DNA of 64,000 nt from Agapetus fuscipes. Its lineage: Eukaryota > Arthropoda > Insecta > Trichoptera > Glossosomatidae. Both the position numbers and the translations under genes were made by a program. The notes beneath the pieces are model-generated. The model did not search any database. It worked only from the letters and a program-made list of their open reading frames with translations, and was not told where the DNA came from. Positions 33,598 to 47,000 of the stretch are shown piece by piece. Where the stretch lies: NCBI GenBank assembly GCA_951799405.1, contig OX637363.1, forward strand, positions 7,688,001 through 7,752,000, read 5' to 3'. Position 1 is the first letter of the stretch. Every line of letters begins with the position of its first letter.

Positions 33598-34677
33598 CAT
33601 TCAACGCTGAGAAAGAAAAGAGATTCTTCTTGAAGAGACACATTTCTTTCTGCAACAAAACACACATGATATTATGATATTAAAACATTTGGCATAAAAA
33701 ACATTTGATCTTAATAATATTTTACTTCAAGAACATTTTGACAATTGAAATAGAGTTTGGTGTGTATTGACAAGGAAATTTTTGATACTCAATGAAGACA
33801 TTCCGTCTAATTCATCGATTTTTATACATATTACGTATTTATACAGTAGTATACTTAATATATAAGATGTTAAAGTAGGTAAGAACCCTATAAGAATGTT
33901 TAAATATAGAATTTAATTGCATTCCCAAAAGTAAATTTGACATAAAAAACTTATCAAACAGGAATATTGTAAATCAAAAAACTTACAATTAGAGTAAGGT
34001 TTGAGTGTTACAATTTAGTTTAGCGACTTAAGACCATTCATAGTCTAGTTGTTAACACTACGGACTCATAATTGGAAGATAATGGATTTAATTCTCATTA
34101 TTTTCGACATTTCGCTGACAATGTAGCGACATCTTCATCAAAAAGTGTATTCAATTTTTAATTTTTGAAGTTAATTATAAATGTAAAAGCGACAAGTAAC
34201 AACAGTCATGATTTCACATAAGTTATCTTTAAAAATTGAAACATTTGGGTCTAGATATACTTTGTAAGCTTATGTGACTTAAAACTTAAAACATTGTCTT
34301 TTGTATAATTATCATCAATTTGTTTTTTTAGATTCAGTTGAAAGTCGTTAAGCTTATTTTGAAACACCTCAGCATTAAAGTCACTTACTAAAAGTAAAAA
34401 TTATACTTTTCTTACTAGCACTACACTACATAGGATTAAGTATATACATATAGGATTGTGATATTATTAACCAAAAATATACCTTTGATTTTATTCATTA
34501 ATAACATTGCCATTTATATGATTGCCAAATTACTGATCAGTTGCCATATAGGTAAGGATGGATAGCCAAAACATGCATTTTAAATTCTCATACATACCTT
34601 ACAAAAAAAGATTATTTCTTAATTGCCATTTACTTAAAATAACAAATATTAATTCTAATTATTATAATTGTACATTG
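33598..34677. other. GPCR 3' flank; no further gene
   Basis: Presumed 3' UTR then AT-rich spacer. A decayed SINE A head lies at 34030-34100 (CATAGTCTAGTTGTTAACAC). Confidence 0.4.
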
Positions 34678-35060
34678 AAGCTTTCACGGCCGGTTCTTGT
34701 TGACACAACAATCACTTTTATTGGGCTATGTAGCCGTGGTCTGGTAGATTCTTTCCAGACAGTTTCGCCCATTGCTCCGATGGGCATTATCAGCGGTTGG
34801 CTAGTCGCTGTGATCTTACAGGATCTGCTGTACTAGAAATAACGCCAGCCTTTGGAATAGTATTGTCGTTGCAAACGAGCAACGTGTGCCATATTTTATA
34901 AAGTTTACAACTTTCACTTTCACTTTCATCGCCGGTGTCAATAATTAACAGATAGTTTTTGTGTTCTTTCGGGTTTGACCATGTTCTATTTGCAGCTCCT
35001 ACATCTGCTGATGTTTCGCTTTCCGGAGCAGATAGCATCCTCAAGGCGAGTTATCAAAGC
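34678..35060. repeat. interspersed repeat, partly coding-like
   Basis: TTTCACGGCCGGTTCTTG, TATGTAGCCGTGGTCTGG and CGCCCATTGCTCCGATGGGC, followed on the minus strand by a frame reading ESETSADVGAANRTWSNPKE. The same peptide is read at 39290-39440, and related DNA at 44191-44260, 39790-39870 and 49020-49110. Source element not recognised. Confidence 0.6.
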
Positions 35061-36330
35061 GCCGCGGCGGTCTTCATTGTATTTGCGGACACGCGTTGGT
35101 GTTAACTCACGATTTGTTAATTATGTGTCATATTTGTTAATTTAACAAAACAAAATTAAAAGTTAGGGCACAAGATCGTGTTAAATTGTCACTACATCAG
35201 CTTTGGTCCCGTAACTATCATTGCCATCTTGTAAAAAGTCACTTTTGATGGTTGAATGAGATGTCAGCTGAATGTCTAATATTTAAGAAGTATTTTGGTG
35301 AAGGAAAAGAAAATAATACCTATTTATTTTACGAGTTTGAAGGCCGCAAAGTCATAATAGCGCCTTCCTTGAGCTGTTATGTAAATTCACTAATATTCAT
35401 GTAGCACCATACAGAACTTTGCTACTGCATTTTCTTTATACCCTAAAATGTTTATTAAGAATTGTTTATCTATGCAGTTGAAAATGAAAAACAAACTTAA
35501 AACCTTTATAATTATAGTGCTATTTTCACATCACAGGTCTATGTAGCTATAGGGTCTAAGGACCTAATAACCTACATAAAAAATAAAAGAAAATGCCTTT
35601 CCACGGCTATGTGTTGTCACTTTGTTTTTTTCAATGGAATTGGATTTTTTTATTTATCTGAACAACCTGTGACATCATCCAGCCGAGGGATATGGTGAAT
35701 GCGCAGACTCCATTCCATCTTACATGGAGCTATGCACAAACATAGTCTTGAAAAAAGTTGCATCAGCTGATCAGAACGGAAAAAGTAGCTTATTAGATCT
35801 AGATGTAATGTTAACGTGACAAGTAATGATAAAATTATATATACTTACCTGAAAGTACCAAATAAACTATTTCAAGTCAATTTGTCAATGTATGTGTGTG
35901 TTATATTACTATCTTTAAAATATTATACATTACTATAGACTATAAGTTTATTATAAATATTAGTTATAATCAGATTTCAATAAAGTATAAAACTAATTTT
36001 TAGTGTAAAGGTACACCTACTACTAGGAAGTATGTAATAAAACGGACCAAAGATTTTTATTTATCAATTAAATGCCAACTTACGCCGAAGTAAGAAGTGT
36101 TTTGTATTAATACCTAGTTATTTAGAACCATAAGTATCATTTTGAAAATACCTTTTTTCAAGAAGTTTCAAAGAATTTCAATAAGAAATTTCAACACATT
36201 TTAAAACTTCAAAAAACATTTGGTTTCTGAAATAGATAGGTACCCTCAGTCAGTATTCAATAGGTTAACTATTTTTCATAATTTGCATGTATTTAAAATC
36301 TTTTTCAATAAATAATATGATTATAATATT
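35061..36330. other. no gene recognised
   Basis: AT-rich, no ORF of note and no repeat family recognised. Confidence 0.4.
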
Positions 36331-36575
36331 TCCTTGACTTATAGGTTGGTATGAGGCTGACCACCCATACTGTAAAAAATGGTTCACTTTGCCAATGTCA
36401 CCCCTGTTTCAGGGAAGGTCGGCAAAAGTTGTGGGGCTTATGTTCATTTGAGGTTTGGATTTTATTTGTAAGTACGCATTCAGCATTTGTAAGCGCAAAC
36501 TACACGTGTTGGTTTGTGGGCATACATCTGAGAGCTTTAAATGAATATATCCTTGCAACTTAGATTATGGATTAT
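36331..36575 (+). mobile_element. T-repeat, full length
   Basis: CCTTGACTTATAGGTTGG at 36332 area to GCAACTTAGATTATGG. Same subfamily as 57073-57318 (GTTGTGGGGCTTATG; CATACATCTGAGAGC). Confidence 0.88.
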
Positions 36576-36953
36576 GTACTTGGCGAGCACTGTTTTTGTG
36601 TGAATCACATCTCAACTTTTACGCTGAAGAAGCCCATCGTAGAAATGGGGTAACGTCCGGAAGCTCCAGCTTTGCCAATGTCACCCCTGTTTCAGGGAAG
36701 GTCGGCAAAAGTTGTGGGGCTTATGTTCATTTGAGGTTTGGATTTTATTTGTAAGTACGCATTCAGCATTTGTAAGCGCAAACTACACGTGTTGGTTTGT
36801 GGGCATACATCTGAGAGCTTTAAATGAATATATCCTTGCAACTTAGATTATAGATTATGTACTTGGCGAGCACTGTTTTTGTGTGAATCACATCTCAACT
36901 TTTACGCTGAAGAAGCCCATCGTAGAAATGGGGTAACGTCCGGAAGCTCCAGC
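36388..36953 (+). repeat. 283 bp tandem duplication
   Basis: 36388-36670 is repeated at 36671-36953 with one base difference seen (TTATGGATT against TTATAGATT). The unit joins most of a T-repeat to a CTTGGCGAGCACTGTTTTTG segment. The hairpin-family sequence continues from 36943 to about 37035. Confidence 0.9.
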
Positions 36954-37035
36954 TCCCACAGACCACGGCAACAGATCCCGGAAAACTTCTCTCCAGCATC
37001 AGCAGCCGACCGTGTAAGCCTAAAACTCTCACTGT

Positions 37036-37595
37036 ACCTAAGGTTGATGAAGTTTTAGAAGAATGCAAATGATTTGTCGTATGCTCCGCTCGTTCTGTTT
37101 TAAAAACTAGTTGGTTCAAAGTACTCAAATACATTTTAATAAAAAAAAAATGCTGTTTATAATATAGTACTTAGATAGTTTTATAAAAGTACCATAAAAA
37201 AATTAGAAAGTAATAAAAGTCAGATCATTAAATGTGTAAAAATCTGAGGCTGTAATTATACCAAATCTCATAAGATATATTTTATTGTCAATTTTATTTA
37301 AAAAATAAAACATTGTATTAATTGCATATTGTACATCATTTTCACTTGTGAATTCACATTAAAAATTCAGATGACCAGAAGTGATGTCAATAATAATTTT
37401 CATAAGCCATTACCAGATTCTCTGCAGTGTTCCCTCCAATTTTTCAGATCTCTATCAATTCATTCATATACATCACACATCATCTTCTACATTCCTTTTG
37501 AATCCTTATACCTTCATTATTTTATGTAATTTGATTAAATCATTCATTTCTTCCACGTCCAATCCCTCCTTGCTTGTCACATTTCCTCTAAAGAA
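37036..37595. other. no gene; possible RTE scrap
   Basis: 37430-37580 weakly matches the reverse complement of RTE C-terminal fragments (CTCTATCAATTCATTCATAT). Otherwise unassigned. Confidence 0.35.
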
Positions 37596-37864
37596 TCTTT
37601 TAGTCAGTTGGTAGAGTGCTTGCATTCTACCCCGTGAGCTCGGGTTCGAATCCCACCGAGGGTGTCAGAAATGATTTCCCATTTCGGTGTTTATTTCCAA
37701 CCCTATTATAAAATACCGGCAAGGTTTACTCAGCCTTCACAAGAAATGAGTACCAGCCCCCTCGGGAGCTGGGAAACTCCCATTTCAACTGAAGTGGTTG
37801 GCGTAAGGCCGGCCCCTTTACCTGTAAAAATAAATTGGTTCAACTCGCCACATGCGACCCCTTA
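37596..37864 (+). mobile_element. SINE B monomer
   Basis: AGTCAGTTGGTAGAGTGC head, GGTTCGAATCCCACCGAGG B box, GTGTCAGAAATGATTTCC spacer, body cut at the CATGCGACCCCTTAA end. Confidence 0.8.
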
Positions 37865-37994
37865 AAGCTGAGGAAAAAAAAGTGCAAACTGTGAAACATT
37901 GCAATATGTGTGTTTGAATAGTTAATACAGCAGCCAAAGATATTAGTCGCTCGTTATTAATGTCACAAAATATACAATCTATCTATAGTAATCC

Positions 37995-38240
37995 ATAATC
38001 TAAGTTGCAAGGATATATTCATTTAAAGTTCTCAAATGCATGCCCACAAACAAACACGTGTAGTTCGCGCTTACAAAATATGTTGAATGTGTACTTACAA
38101 ATAAAATCCAAACCTCAAATGAACATAAGCCCTACAACTTTTGCCGACCTTTCCTGACACAGGGACAGGGGTGACATTGGCAAAGTGAATCATTTTTTAC
38201 AGTATGGGTGTTCAGCCTCATACCGACCTATAAGTCAAAG
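37995..38240 (-). mobile_element. T-repeat
   Basis: ATCTAAGTTGCAAGGATA to CCTATAAGTCAAAGAA; an 8 bp slippage near ACACAGGGACAGGGGTG. Confidence 0.85.
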
Positions 38241-38616
38241 AATACAATAGACTCATGAATTGACATAGACATAAATGTGATGTCACTTTTTTTTTAGTTC
38301 TTGCATATTTTGTATTTCTTGTTTATAAAATTGAAAAACAATAATTGCTCTTAAATTTTGTAAACTTTCATCCTTTCTATGTGATGAGGTACGCACATGA
38401 AGTGATTTAAATAAAATTTTGTCATCACCCGACCGGGTTGCTAAGGAAAATGTATACAAATATTCTGTTATTGGTGGCTGAGGACGACAGCCCCATACAA
38501 GACTGACGTTTGCTCGCCAAGAAGAAAATTCCAAATTCAAAAATGTTCTGACCTCATTATATATGATGTTTTTTTTCATATTATAAAAAAAAAATAAACA
38601 TTACAATAATATCCTA

Positions 38617-38856
38617 GGGCCTGTTGCACCAACCTCCAATCAATGTTTAATTGACAAATCAAATTTGATTGCTTCATTCTGGTAAGGCCCTCGGTTAAGT
38701 ATTTATCGGAAGTGGGTTAAAATATGATGGAAGGTGAACAGGAAATATAATGTATATCAGCTGATTTACGTGTATGCAACCAAATGCTTGATTTGAAAGG
38801 TTGAAATCATACCTAATTTTGATTTTTGTCTGATTGGAGCTTGGTGCAACAGGCCC
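38617..38856 (+). mobile_element. MITE family 3, complete, TA flanks
   Basis: GGGCCTGTTGCACCAA at one end and its exact complement at the other, 240 bp, with TA at both flanks. Fragments at 22441, 23411-23460 and 26752. Confidence 0.88.
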
Positions 38857-39289
38857 TAATTAGAATTACAAATTAAATGTAATTTGAAAGTAACGGACAA
38901 TTAATTATAAGAAAAAAACATTGAAGGGTAGAGATGGTTTTGGAAAAGAATGTGTAACACAAAAGATGGCCTCATATTTCCCTGAAAAAAGGGAAAACTT
39001 GCATGGAATGTTTGTAGGTAAAAAAAATACCTTCGGTGCTGAAAACATGGGTGAGAAATGAAAAATAAAATAGATATATAGGCTGTCGGTAGAATAAGAA
39101 TTTGTATCATCCCTGTTAAATATTTTGTGTTATGAAAAACTCACATAAAGAATAAACGTGAAGTGACCAATGTGTTTTTTTTTATTAGATCCCATATTTA
39201 TTGTGAAGTTTTAAATCGCACTTTATACAACAAGCCTTGGTTAATGTGCAGTTCTTACATTTATAAAGTCTAATTCATGTTTTATTAAA
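38857..39289. other. no gene recognised
   Basis: AT-rich spacer with no recognisable coding or repeat. Confidence 0.4.
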
Positions 39290-39440
39290 TAAAGTTTACA
39301 ACTTTCACTTTCATGGCCGGTGTTAATAATAAATAAATCACTTTTGTGTTCTTTCGGATTTGACCATGTTCCACTTGCAGCTCCCACATCTGCCGACGTT
39401 TCGCTTTCACGAGCAGAAAGCATCCTCAAGGCATGTTTTA
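39290..39440 (-). repeat. interspersed repeat related to 34678-35060
   Basis: Minus frame ESETSADVGAASGTWSNPKE matches the other copy almost word for word. Confidence 0.6.
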
Positions 39441-40040
39441 TTGCTTATCCATAAATGCAATAAGGTAAGGGTAAGACTTTTAAATTACCTTTTTAATGAA
39501 CTCTGGAGAATCATGGAGTATTCCAAATTAGTTGCGATAGTAAAAAGGATAGGATTTTGAATTATAAGTTATGAAAAGATATTATTTTACACTTGCAGAA
39601 TAACATCTAGCTTAAGTGCGCTTACAATATTATTTTGCGCCTTAACTTTGCAATTCATATGTGTCCCTACTCCCTTCACACAGTTTGGTTGTCTTAGCAG
39701 AAAAGTATGCTAACTACCCTTCTGGAACTTAGAACAATTAATAATAATCAAATTTATTGCCAAAAGCAAACGGAAGATAAAGGTGCCCCGTCGCTTCGAG
39801 CCTTGAAAATGTTCCCCGCTCGAGAGAATGAAACGTCGCGTTGGCAGACAAAATTACTACTAATAGAACATGATTTAACCCGAGAAAAACTATTTCAATA
39901 ATCATTTTATGTATAACCTTAATCAACAACAACTTGTTCAGTCAACAACCATCAAGTACTAATGCATTTTTGCCAGTGCGCAAGCACCACTAATTTACTG
40001 ATCTAAATTCACCGGCATATAATGTGCATGAGTGACATAA
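39441..40040. other. no gene recognised
   Basis: Contains the related scrap at 39790-39870 only. Confidence 0.35.
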
Positions 40041-40150
40041 TGAAATGAAATGAAAATAAACTTTATTGTACACCACAAATAAATTACATTACAATTATAA
40101 ACAAAAAGAGACATATGTACAATGGGCGGTCTTATCGCACATGGCGATAT
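40041..40150 (-). mobile_element. non-LTR retrotransposon 3' end
   Basis: Reverse of a 3' UTR (GCGATAAGACCGCCC …, AATAAAGTTTATTTT) ending in (CATTT)n. Confidence 0.6.
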
Positions 40151-41060
40151 CTTACAGACAACCTTAGGATGGGATTAGGATGGGATGGGATTAGGATTAG
40201 GATGGACAAGATCTACAAGCACAATGACATAGTAGGTAATTGTTTCTTCTAATGCATTAGTAGTTGGTATTGGATCTTTATTTGGGCCCTCGCATCATAA
40301 TTTTGCTCTTGGTTGCTAAGGACGGCAGACCCCCATACAAGTGCGACGTTTGCCAGCTGAAAAAATTCAAAATTCAAAAATGTGCCTAGCCCAGAGGTCG
40401 AGTCAAAAATTACTAGTTACAAAATTGCAAAATTTGCGAGAAAAGCGAGTGGAAGTGGCTGAGAGATAAAATCGGTGCCTAATCCTTGTTAATCTATTCA
40501 GAAGGATTTTTAAATGTTTTTTTTTTATAAAGTCATTTATATTTGCTTATGGAACCATTAATCCGCAGCTTCATATCCGAAGATTGCTGACCCCTGGCCT
40601 AGTCCATTGGATATCTTTGTTTACTGTTTTACTTTTCATCCATTTTCCGTTTAGGTACTTTGGAATTTATAGTGTGTTCATAAACAACACGCTGATTATA
40701 AATGTCTTCCTTTTTACACATAACAAATTTAACAAAATAAAAATCATCGAAAATTCAGTATGCATGCAGTATTTAATCCTATTACCATTATCTAATTATT
40801 TTACGACATTCGTTTGATACACAAATAATTTATTCTTGGAGAAATAATAAGTAATGTGCCCGTACCTAACATTGGTGTTTAGCGTGGATATTGCGAGGCC
40901 ATTTTGTAAAGTGACAGACCGTTGACGTTTTCGATTTGACCACTTTGGCGCTTCGAAAATATCACTGATTACTTTGTAAACATTCATTTATTCTAAATAA
41001 AAGAGTCATCAGAAGACTGCTATTAAAAATCCAGATTACAAAAAAGGGCGGAAATTCAAC
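40151..41060. other. upstream region of the CARF-ZAD gene
   Basis: 40180-40210 has a small GGATTAGGATGG cluster. Transcription start not located. The 5' UTR probably includes AAATAAAAGAGTCATCAGAA before the ATG. Confidence 0.35.
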
Positions 41061-44000
41061 ATGGAGGAGCAGGGCATCAGTTTCTTCACGTATCTAACGG
41101 ACAGAATGAAAGATGTGATTATCGAGGTGGACAACTCGATTAATGGATATCTGAACCCAGAAATTAGCTTTGACGAGTTCATGGACGGCCTGCGTACCAT
41201 TGGATATTCCTACGTCACAAGATCAACACGGAATTACACCATTGAGTCAAACCAGAAGAAAAGAGGTTAGTTTTTATCACGGACCATACAAATTAGGATT
41301 TATTTTTCTTGGCCGGCAAACTTCACATATCTATGTGACTAGAGTTCTTAGCAACTAATAAAAAAAAATATTCGTTTTCCCTAGCAACCCGGCCGTGTGA
41401 CGTCATAATTTTGTAGTCTTTTGAATTGTTTGCAGAGCCCCGGCTGACTTATTTGACGACTGCTGTTTTTGTGTGGATCACACCTGCGTATAGAATGACT
41501 AGATGAAAGTAAAAAGTATGCAAGGACAGAAATAAAGGGCGGTTGATCTTCAGCTAAGGGGCTGTCCATATATTACGTCATTCGCATTTAGGGGGGGGGG
41601 GTCTGGTCTGCGAATGATGGTAAATGAAGTACGAGTCCCAGAAGTGAGGTCGTTCTTGTAAATACCAATTTTTACACAATATCCAAAATAGTATGCAAGT
41701 AATATAACATTATTAATTATTAAGCTCATCCATTATTACAGCATGAGGGGGGGGGGGGGGGGGGGTCATTAGATAATGACTTTAGGATGATTGTAGGGGG
41801 GGGGGGTCGAAAATCGGCCAAAATCGATGAGGTAATTTATGGACGGCCCCTAAGGCTTTTAAATTTTAAATGTTCAGTCCGGTCGATAGCTCAGTTGGTA
41901 GAGTGCTTGCATTCCATGCCGTGATCCCGGTTTCGAATCCCACCGAGGGTGTCAGAAATGATTCCCCGTTTCGGTATTCATTTCAAACCCCAAAATAAAT
42001 ACGGGCAAGGTTTACTAAGCCTTCACAAGAAGTGAGTACCAGCCCCCTCGGGAGCTGGGAAACACCCACTTCAACTGAAGTGGTTGGCGTAAGGCCGGCC
42101 CCCTTACCTGTAAAAATAAATAGCTTCCACTCGCCGCATGCGAAACCCTCCGGGGATAACACGGCAAGATGTTACACTATATGTGTAGCTTAGTTGCGTT
42201 GCATTGCGTTTTGCATTTCAATTGTTAGTTGTAATTCTTTTTTTTTTCAGTTATTCTTTGTTGTTGTACAATTTAATATGCATGTATTTTACTTTTGATC
42301 CCGGACAATAAGGCTGACTACCCATACTGCAAAAACAGGTTAACTTAAGCCAATGTGTCAATTTTGCACGTGATACTTTCCAGGTTTGAAGAACAGGAAG
42401 CCCTCAGCACCGCTGGAGAAGAGGATCCACTTCTTTACTCCGCGGCGCTCCTCCTTCCACGCCAAGATAGAGTTCTTTGGTTCCCCCTTCATCATCCTGC
42501 ATTCCAAGATTCTGCACTGCGTCAACGGGCCCTGCGATATGAGACCTAAACGAAAAATCGACAAGGTACACCGTTAATCTAAGTCACACAGATAAGTAGG
42601 AACTTAATGCACTCATACGCAACAGATGAGTTGGATAGAACCAAAGACAGAAATTTAGGACAGCTTAAACAGATCCTCCACAGTGCTTAGTCCCGGATTT
42701 TCTTAGCCAGAAAATTCTCTGCCTCCCAACACTTTGATCCTCTATTATTCTTTTAAGGATCAACAATTCATGCTTACTTGGAACATGTGCCAAATCTGAA
42801 GCCCATGTCATAAGTAAGACACTTTCGGGGCTTTGATAGACTGCAAATGGCTTTCAATGCTGCTGCCAGGACAATTTTTAGACAGGGAAAGAGCCGTCAT
42901 ATTTCGCCATTGCTGAGAAAGCTGCACTGGCTGAGGGTCCGAGGGAGAGAAAGTTGTGTCTCACTGTCCATAGGGCCCTGAATGGCACCGTACCCCCATG
43001 TCTCGCTGAGCTATGTTCTGTAGATAAGGCTTCAGAACGACCACTACGCTCTGCCCTCACTGCTGTCAACAAGGTTACAGTGCCCAAAAGAGTAAATATA
43101 TCAAATTTTGCAGACAGGAGCTTTGCGGTGGCCGCCACAGAAAAAACAAAATCATCCATCCAACACCCATACTGTAAAAGAATGGTTCACTTTGCCAATG
43201 TCACCCCTGTCTCAGGGAAGGACGGCAAGAGTTGCAGGGCTTATTTTCATTTGAGATGGGTTCTTATAATGTAGGTCCACATGCGGCATGTGTTAGCGCG
43301 AAATTATACATGTCTGCTTGTGGGAATGCATTTGATATAAATCTTAAATGGTATATATCCTTGCAGCTTAGATTTGATTAGATTAGATCCATCATCATCA
43401 TCAGCAACTCCTTTGAAATCACTTTGGTATCTGTGAAGAACTTTTGTGTTGCTGACCATGTCAGTCCAAGGATCTTAAGTTTTGCATTCATAAACTAAAA
43501 ACAATCACATTCACAATCGAAAGTCCATAAATATAAGAAAAAGTCTTCCAAAACCATTAGAACTGTCCCATCTTATTTATCTTTTAGTAAAAAAAATTAC
43601 CTTGACCTGCTTTCCTGTAAGAACATAATTTTTGAGAGATGTTGGCTCTGATCTCACATGACAAAGTGTATTTTGTTCTTTCAAAACCATCTTCACATTG
43701 TATCTTGCCGCCTCAATCTTAAAGACGCATTATAAATATAATTTTTTTTTTTTGTTGCAGTGATAGATGATTTGTATTGTTTTCTTGCAGCACAATATGG
43801 AGAAGGAAGTAAAGACCCGTGTTCGTCTCTACTCCAAGAAGTTGGGCTGCCCAGCCAAGATGTATGTGCGCTGCATCAGATACTACCCGGAGTACGAGAT
43901 CACAGAGGACATCAATGAGAGTGAAAGGCTGATGGTATCATCATTTATACTCTTACTTACTTACTTTACTTTCTTCGGCTCATAAGCCTTGAAGGCTCAG

Positions 44001-47000
44001 GGCCTCCCGCACTACAATCCTCCAGGACTCTCTGTCTTGTGCAGCTTCCCTCCATGGTCCCTTCACTCCCAGAATTCGGTATCGGCTTTCTTTCCTTCCT
44101 GGCTTCTTTTTCTTTCTTTCTTCCTTCCAATTTTATTTGAATTCGCTCAACTTCGTAACAAATGATTAATTAACAATTTTTTAATGGATTCTTTCAGACC
44201 ATGTTCTATTTGCAGTTATTTCATCTGGCGACATTTCGTTTCCACGTGTGGGTACCAACAGAAAGTGGAGAGGAAAGCAACGGCTTCACTTCATTAACCA
44301 ATCTTGAAAATGTTTCCCACTTGTGGAAACTACTTTACTTTTCATATGGCTGGCGAGAGAAGTAAAGTCTTACAAAAATAATAATAATAATTATGCGTCA
44401 AAGGCGAAGATCCAAACTCTCCAGACACTTCAAACATTGGTACCCATGAATTCATCATCACATTTTCACTATTCAAATCCTGGAAATGTGATGTTCTTGG
44501 AGGGCCTCTTGAATCCCATCCTATGATTTTTATTTTGAAGAAGGTACTTTGTCTTCCAGCTATCTATAAACTTTAATGTCATTAACTCAAACTTCTTTGT
44601 TAAACACAGATGGTGAATGCCCTTCGTGAAGCCATGGACACAGGAGCCGAAATCAAATGCATAGAAAGAATCTACATAGAAGCAACCCCAGAAGAAAGTC
44701 ACCTGCATTCAAAGCGGAAGAATGAAGTGTCACAATCCATGCATCCAAAACTGATACAAGAAATATACCGACTAGTTGGTGAAGGATTTGATTCACTTAA
44801 AGACGTCAAGCTTCTTCTGGAATGCTTTACTAATAGGATGTTTGAGAATAATCCCACAATGAAGCCTACTTTATTAAATAATGCATTCTATCCATCGGAT
44901 AAGGATATCCGTTCGCATATTTACTATGCAAAGAATTACCCAGAGAGGCGGCTGAAATGGTCGGCGCTTGCGAAGAATTGTGATAGTGTTGTTAAGAAGG
45001 AACCGGGAACGTTGGATGAAAGCATTGTGAAAGAAGAGAAGACTGATGATAGCAATGAATTACTGAAGTTTCATCCAGCAAGTAAAGAAGTGTAAGTATG
45101 CTTATCAGTGGAAAAAGTCCCAATAACACGATAGCCATCGGCTTCCCTTTTGTTCTGTCCTTGCATTATATTGTCATGTTTTCAACTTTCTTGCTTTTCA
45201 GATTCCAGTCTTAAAACAATCTCACTTATTCATCAATCCATTCATTCCACAGTATTCCTCTCCCATGCCTTTGACACTCTTTTATATAGATGCACTTTTT
45301 AGTATACATATTTTGATCCTCTCATTTATTCTAATCTAATCTAAGTTGCAAACGTATGTAACATTGGGGATTCACATTATATGCATTTTAACAAGCAAAC
45401 ACGTATAATTTCGCGCTTGTACATGCCACATGTGAACCTGCAACATAAAAACCCAAATCTCAAATGAACATAAATCGTGCAACTATTGCCGACCTTCTCT
45501 GAAACAGGGGTGACATTGGCAAAGTGAACCATTTTTCACAGTATGGATGGTCAGCCACATACCAACCTATATTACGTCAAGGAATATATACAACAAGTTT
45601 CATTTTTAAATCACATAATAATATGTATAAACAATACAGGATACAAAATTCTAATTTAAGAAACCCCAGTCCTAGCCGCCAATATTAGAGATCAATAATA
45701 GTTCCTTCTGTCGTTACATACTTCTTTCGTTTCATCCAGAGTCATAACCTTCTTCATACAAGCTCTCCTTTTATTATGTCTCGGGATATTCATTTTTACT
45801 AACATATTTTTATTTTTTGCCTATGATTCTTTTTTACTTCACAGTAAGTTACCATTAGTTTGTTTGATTTTCCAGCGCCCTGGTGTCGGGTGAGTCCATC
45901 CTGGCTGCGTCTGAGCTGTGCCGGACCTGCATGGCCAGCGTCAGCCCGGAGGAGGGGGAGGCCTTTGATCTCAACCACTTTGTGGTCTATGAGAGTGACT
46001 CTAGTGAAAGATCCGTCATCAAACTGGACAACCTGGTCACCACAATGACTTCAGTAACTGTAAGTATTCAATATTACATACAGGTCAATCTGTCTATAAT
46101 CTAATCTAAGTTGCAAAGATGTGTAACATTGGGGATTCATATTAAATGCATTCATTTCAGACATATATAAGTTCGCGCTAACACATGCCGCATGGTGACC
46201 TACAATATAAAAACCCAATCTCAAATTAACATACACCCTGCAACTCTTGCCGTCCTTCCCTGAAACAGGGGTAACATTGGCAAAGTGAACCATTTTCTAC
46301 AGCATGGGTGGTCAGCCGAGCAACCTATAAGTCATGGAACATACACAACAAATTACATCTTAGAAATAAACAAGAATAATGAACCAAAAAATGCCGATTT
46401 TGACATCCACTGACTCAGATTTGAATGAAACTTGGCCAATTTTGTTATCTCTATTAGTGAGAAGAAGAAAAATAGTTCTTAACATTAGTTCTTAACTGGA
46501 ATTCTGCAACAAATTAAAAGAGCTACAAAACTGTTTCCAAAATAAATTACTATTCAACTTTTTTTTGTATATTCATGCATTTGTTTTTCAGATTGAAGAA
46601 AAAGACAACATGCCCAACAAGATTTGCAGCAGCTGTTTCAACAAACTAATGGAATTCTACATATTCCGTCTCAATTGCATCAAGACAGACCTCGCGTTAG
46701 TCCAACTGGCCACCAATCCTGAAATCATCATACCAGACATCATGCTCAAGTGCAAAACTGAAGGGGGACAAGATGCAAACGAAACAGCAACAGAAATCGC
46801 GGAAGATGACAATTTACAAACTGGGCAGGATCAAATAACTAATGAAGAAGTTAAAACCGGAGAAGAAATGGATGTGCAACAAAGTGATGTGCTTATAGAG
46901 TCGGAAGAGCCGACGTTAGAGGTGGAACGTCCTGGAGATTATTCTTCGACGCTCGCTCTGTTGGAAGAGCTAAAACGCCGCAAGAGAGAGGAGGTTGTGT

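Noticed and set aside
36895..37134. Minus-strand ORF over the hairpin-family segment
   Set aside because: It lies wholly in repeat sequence and its reading is not shared by the other copies.
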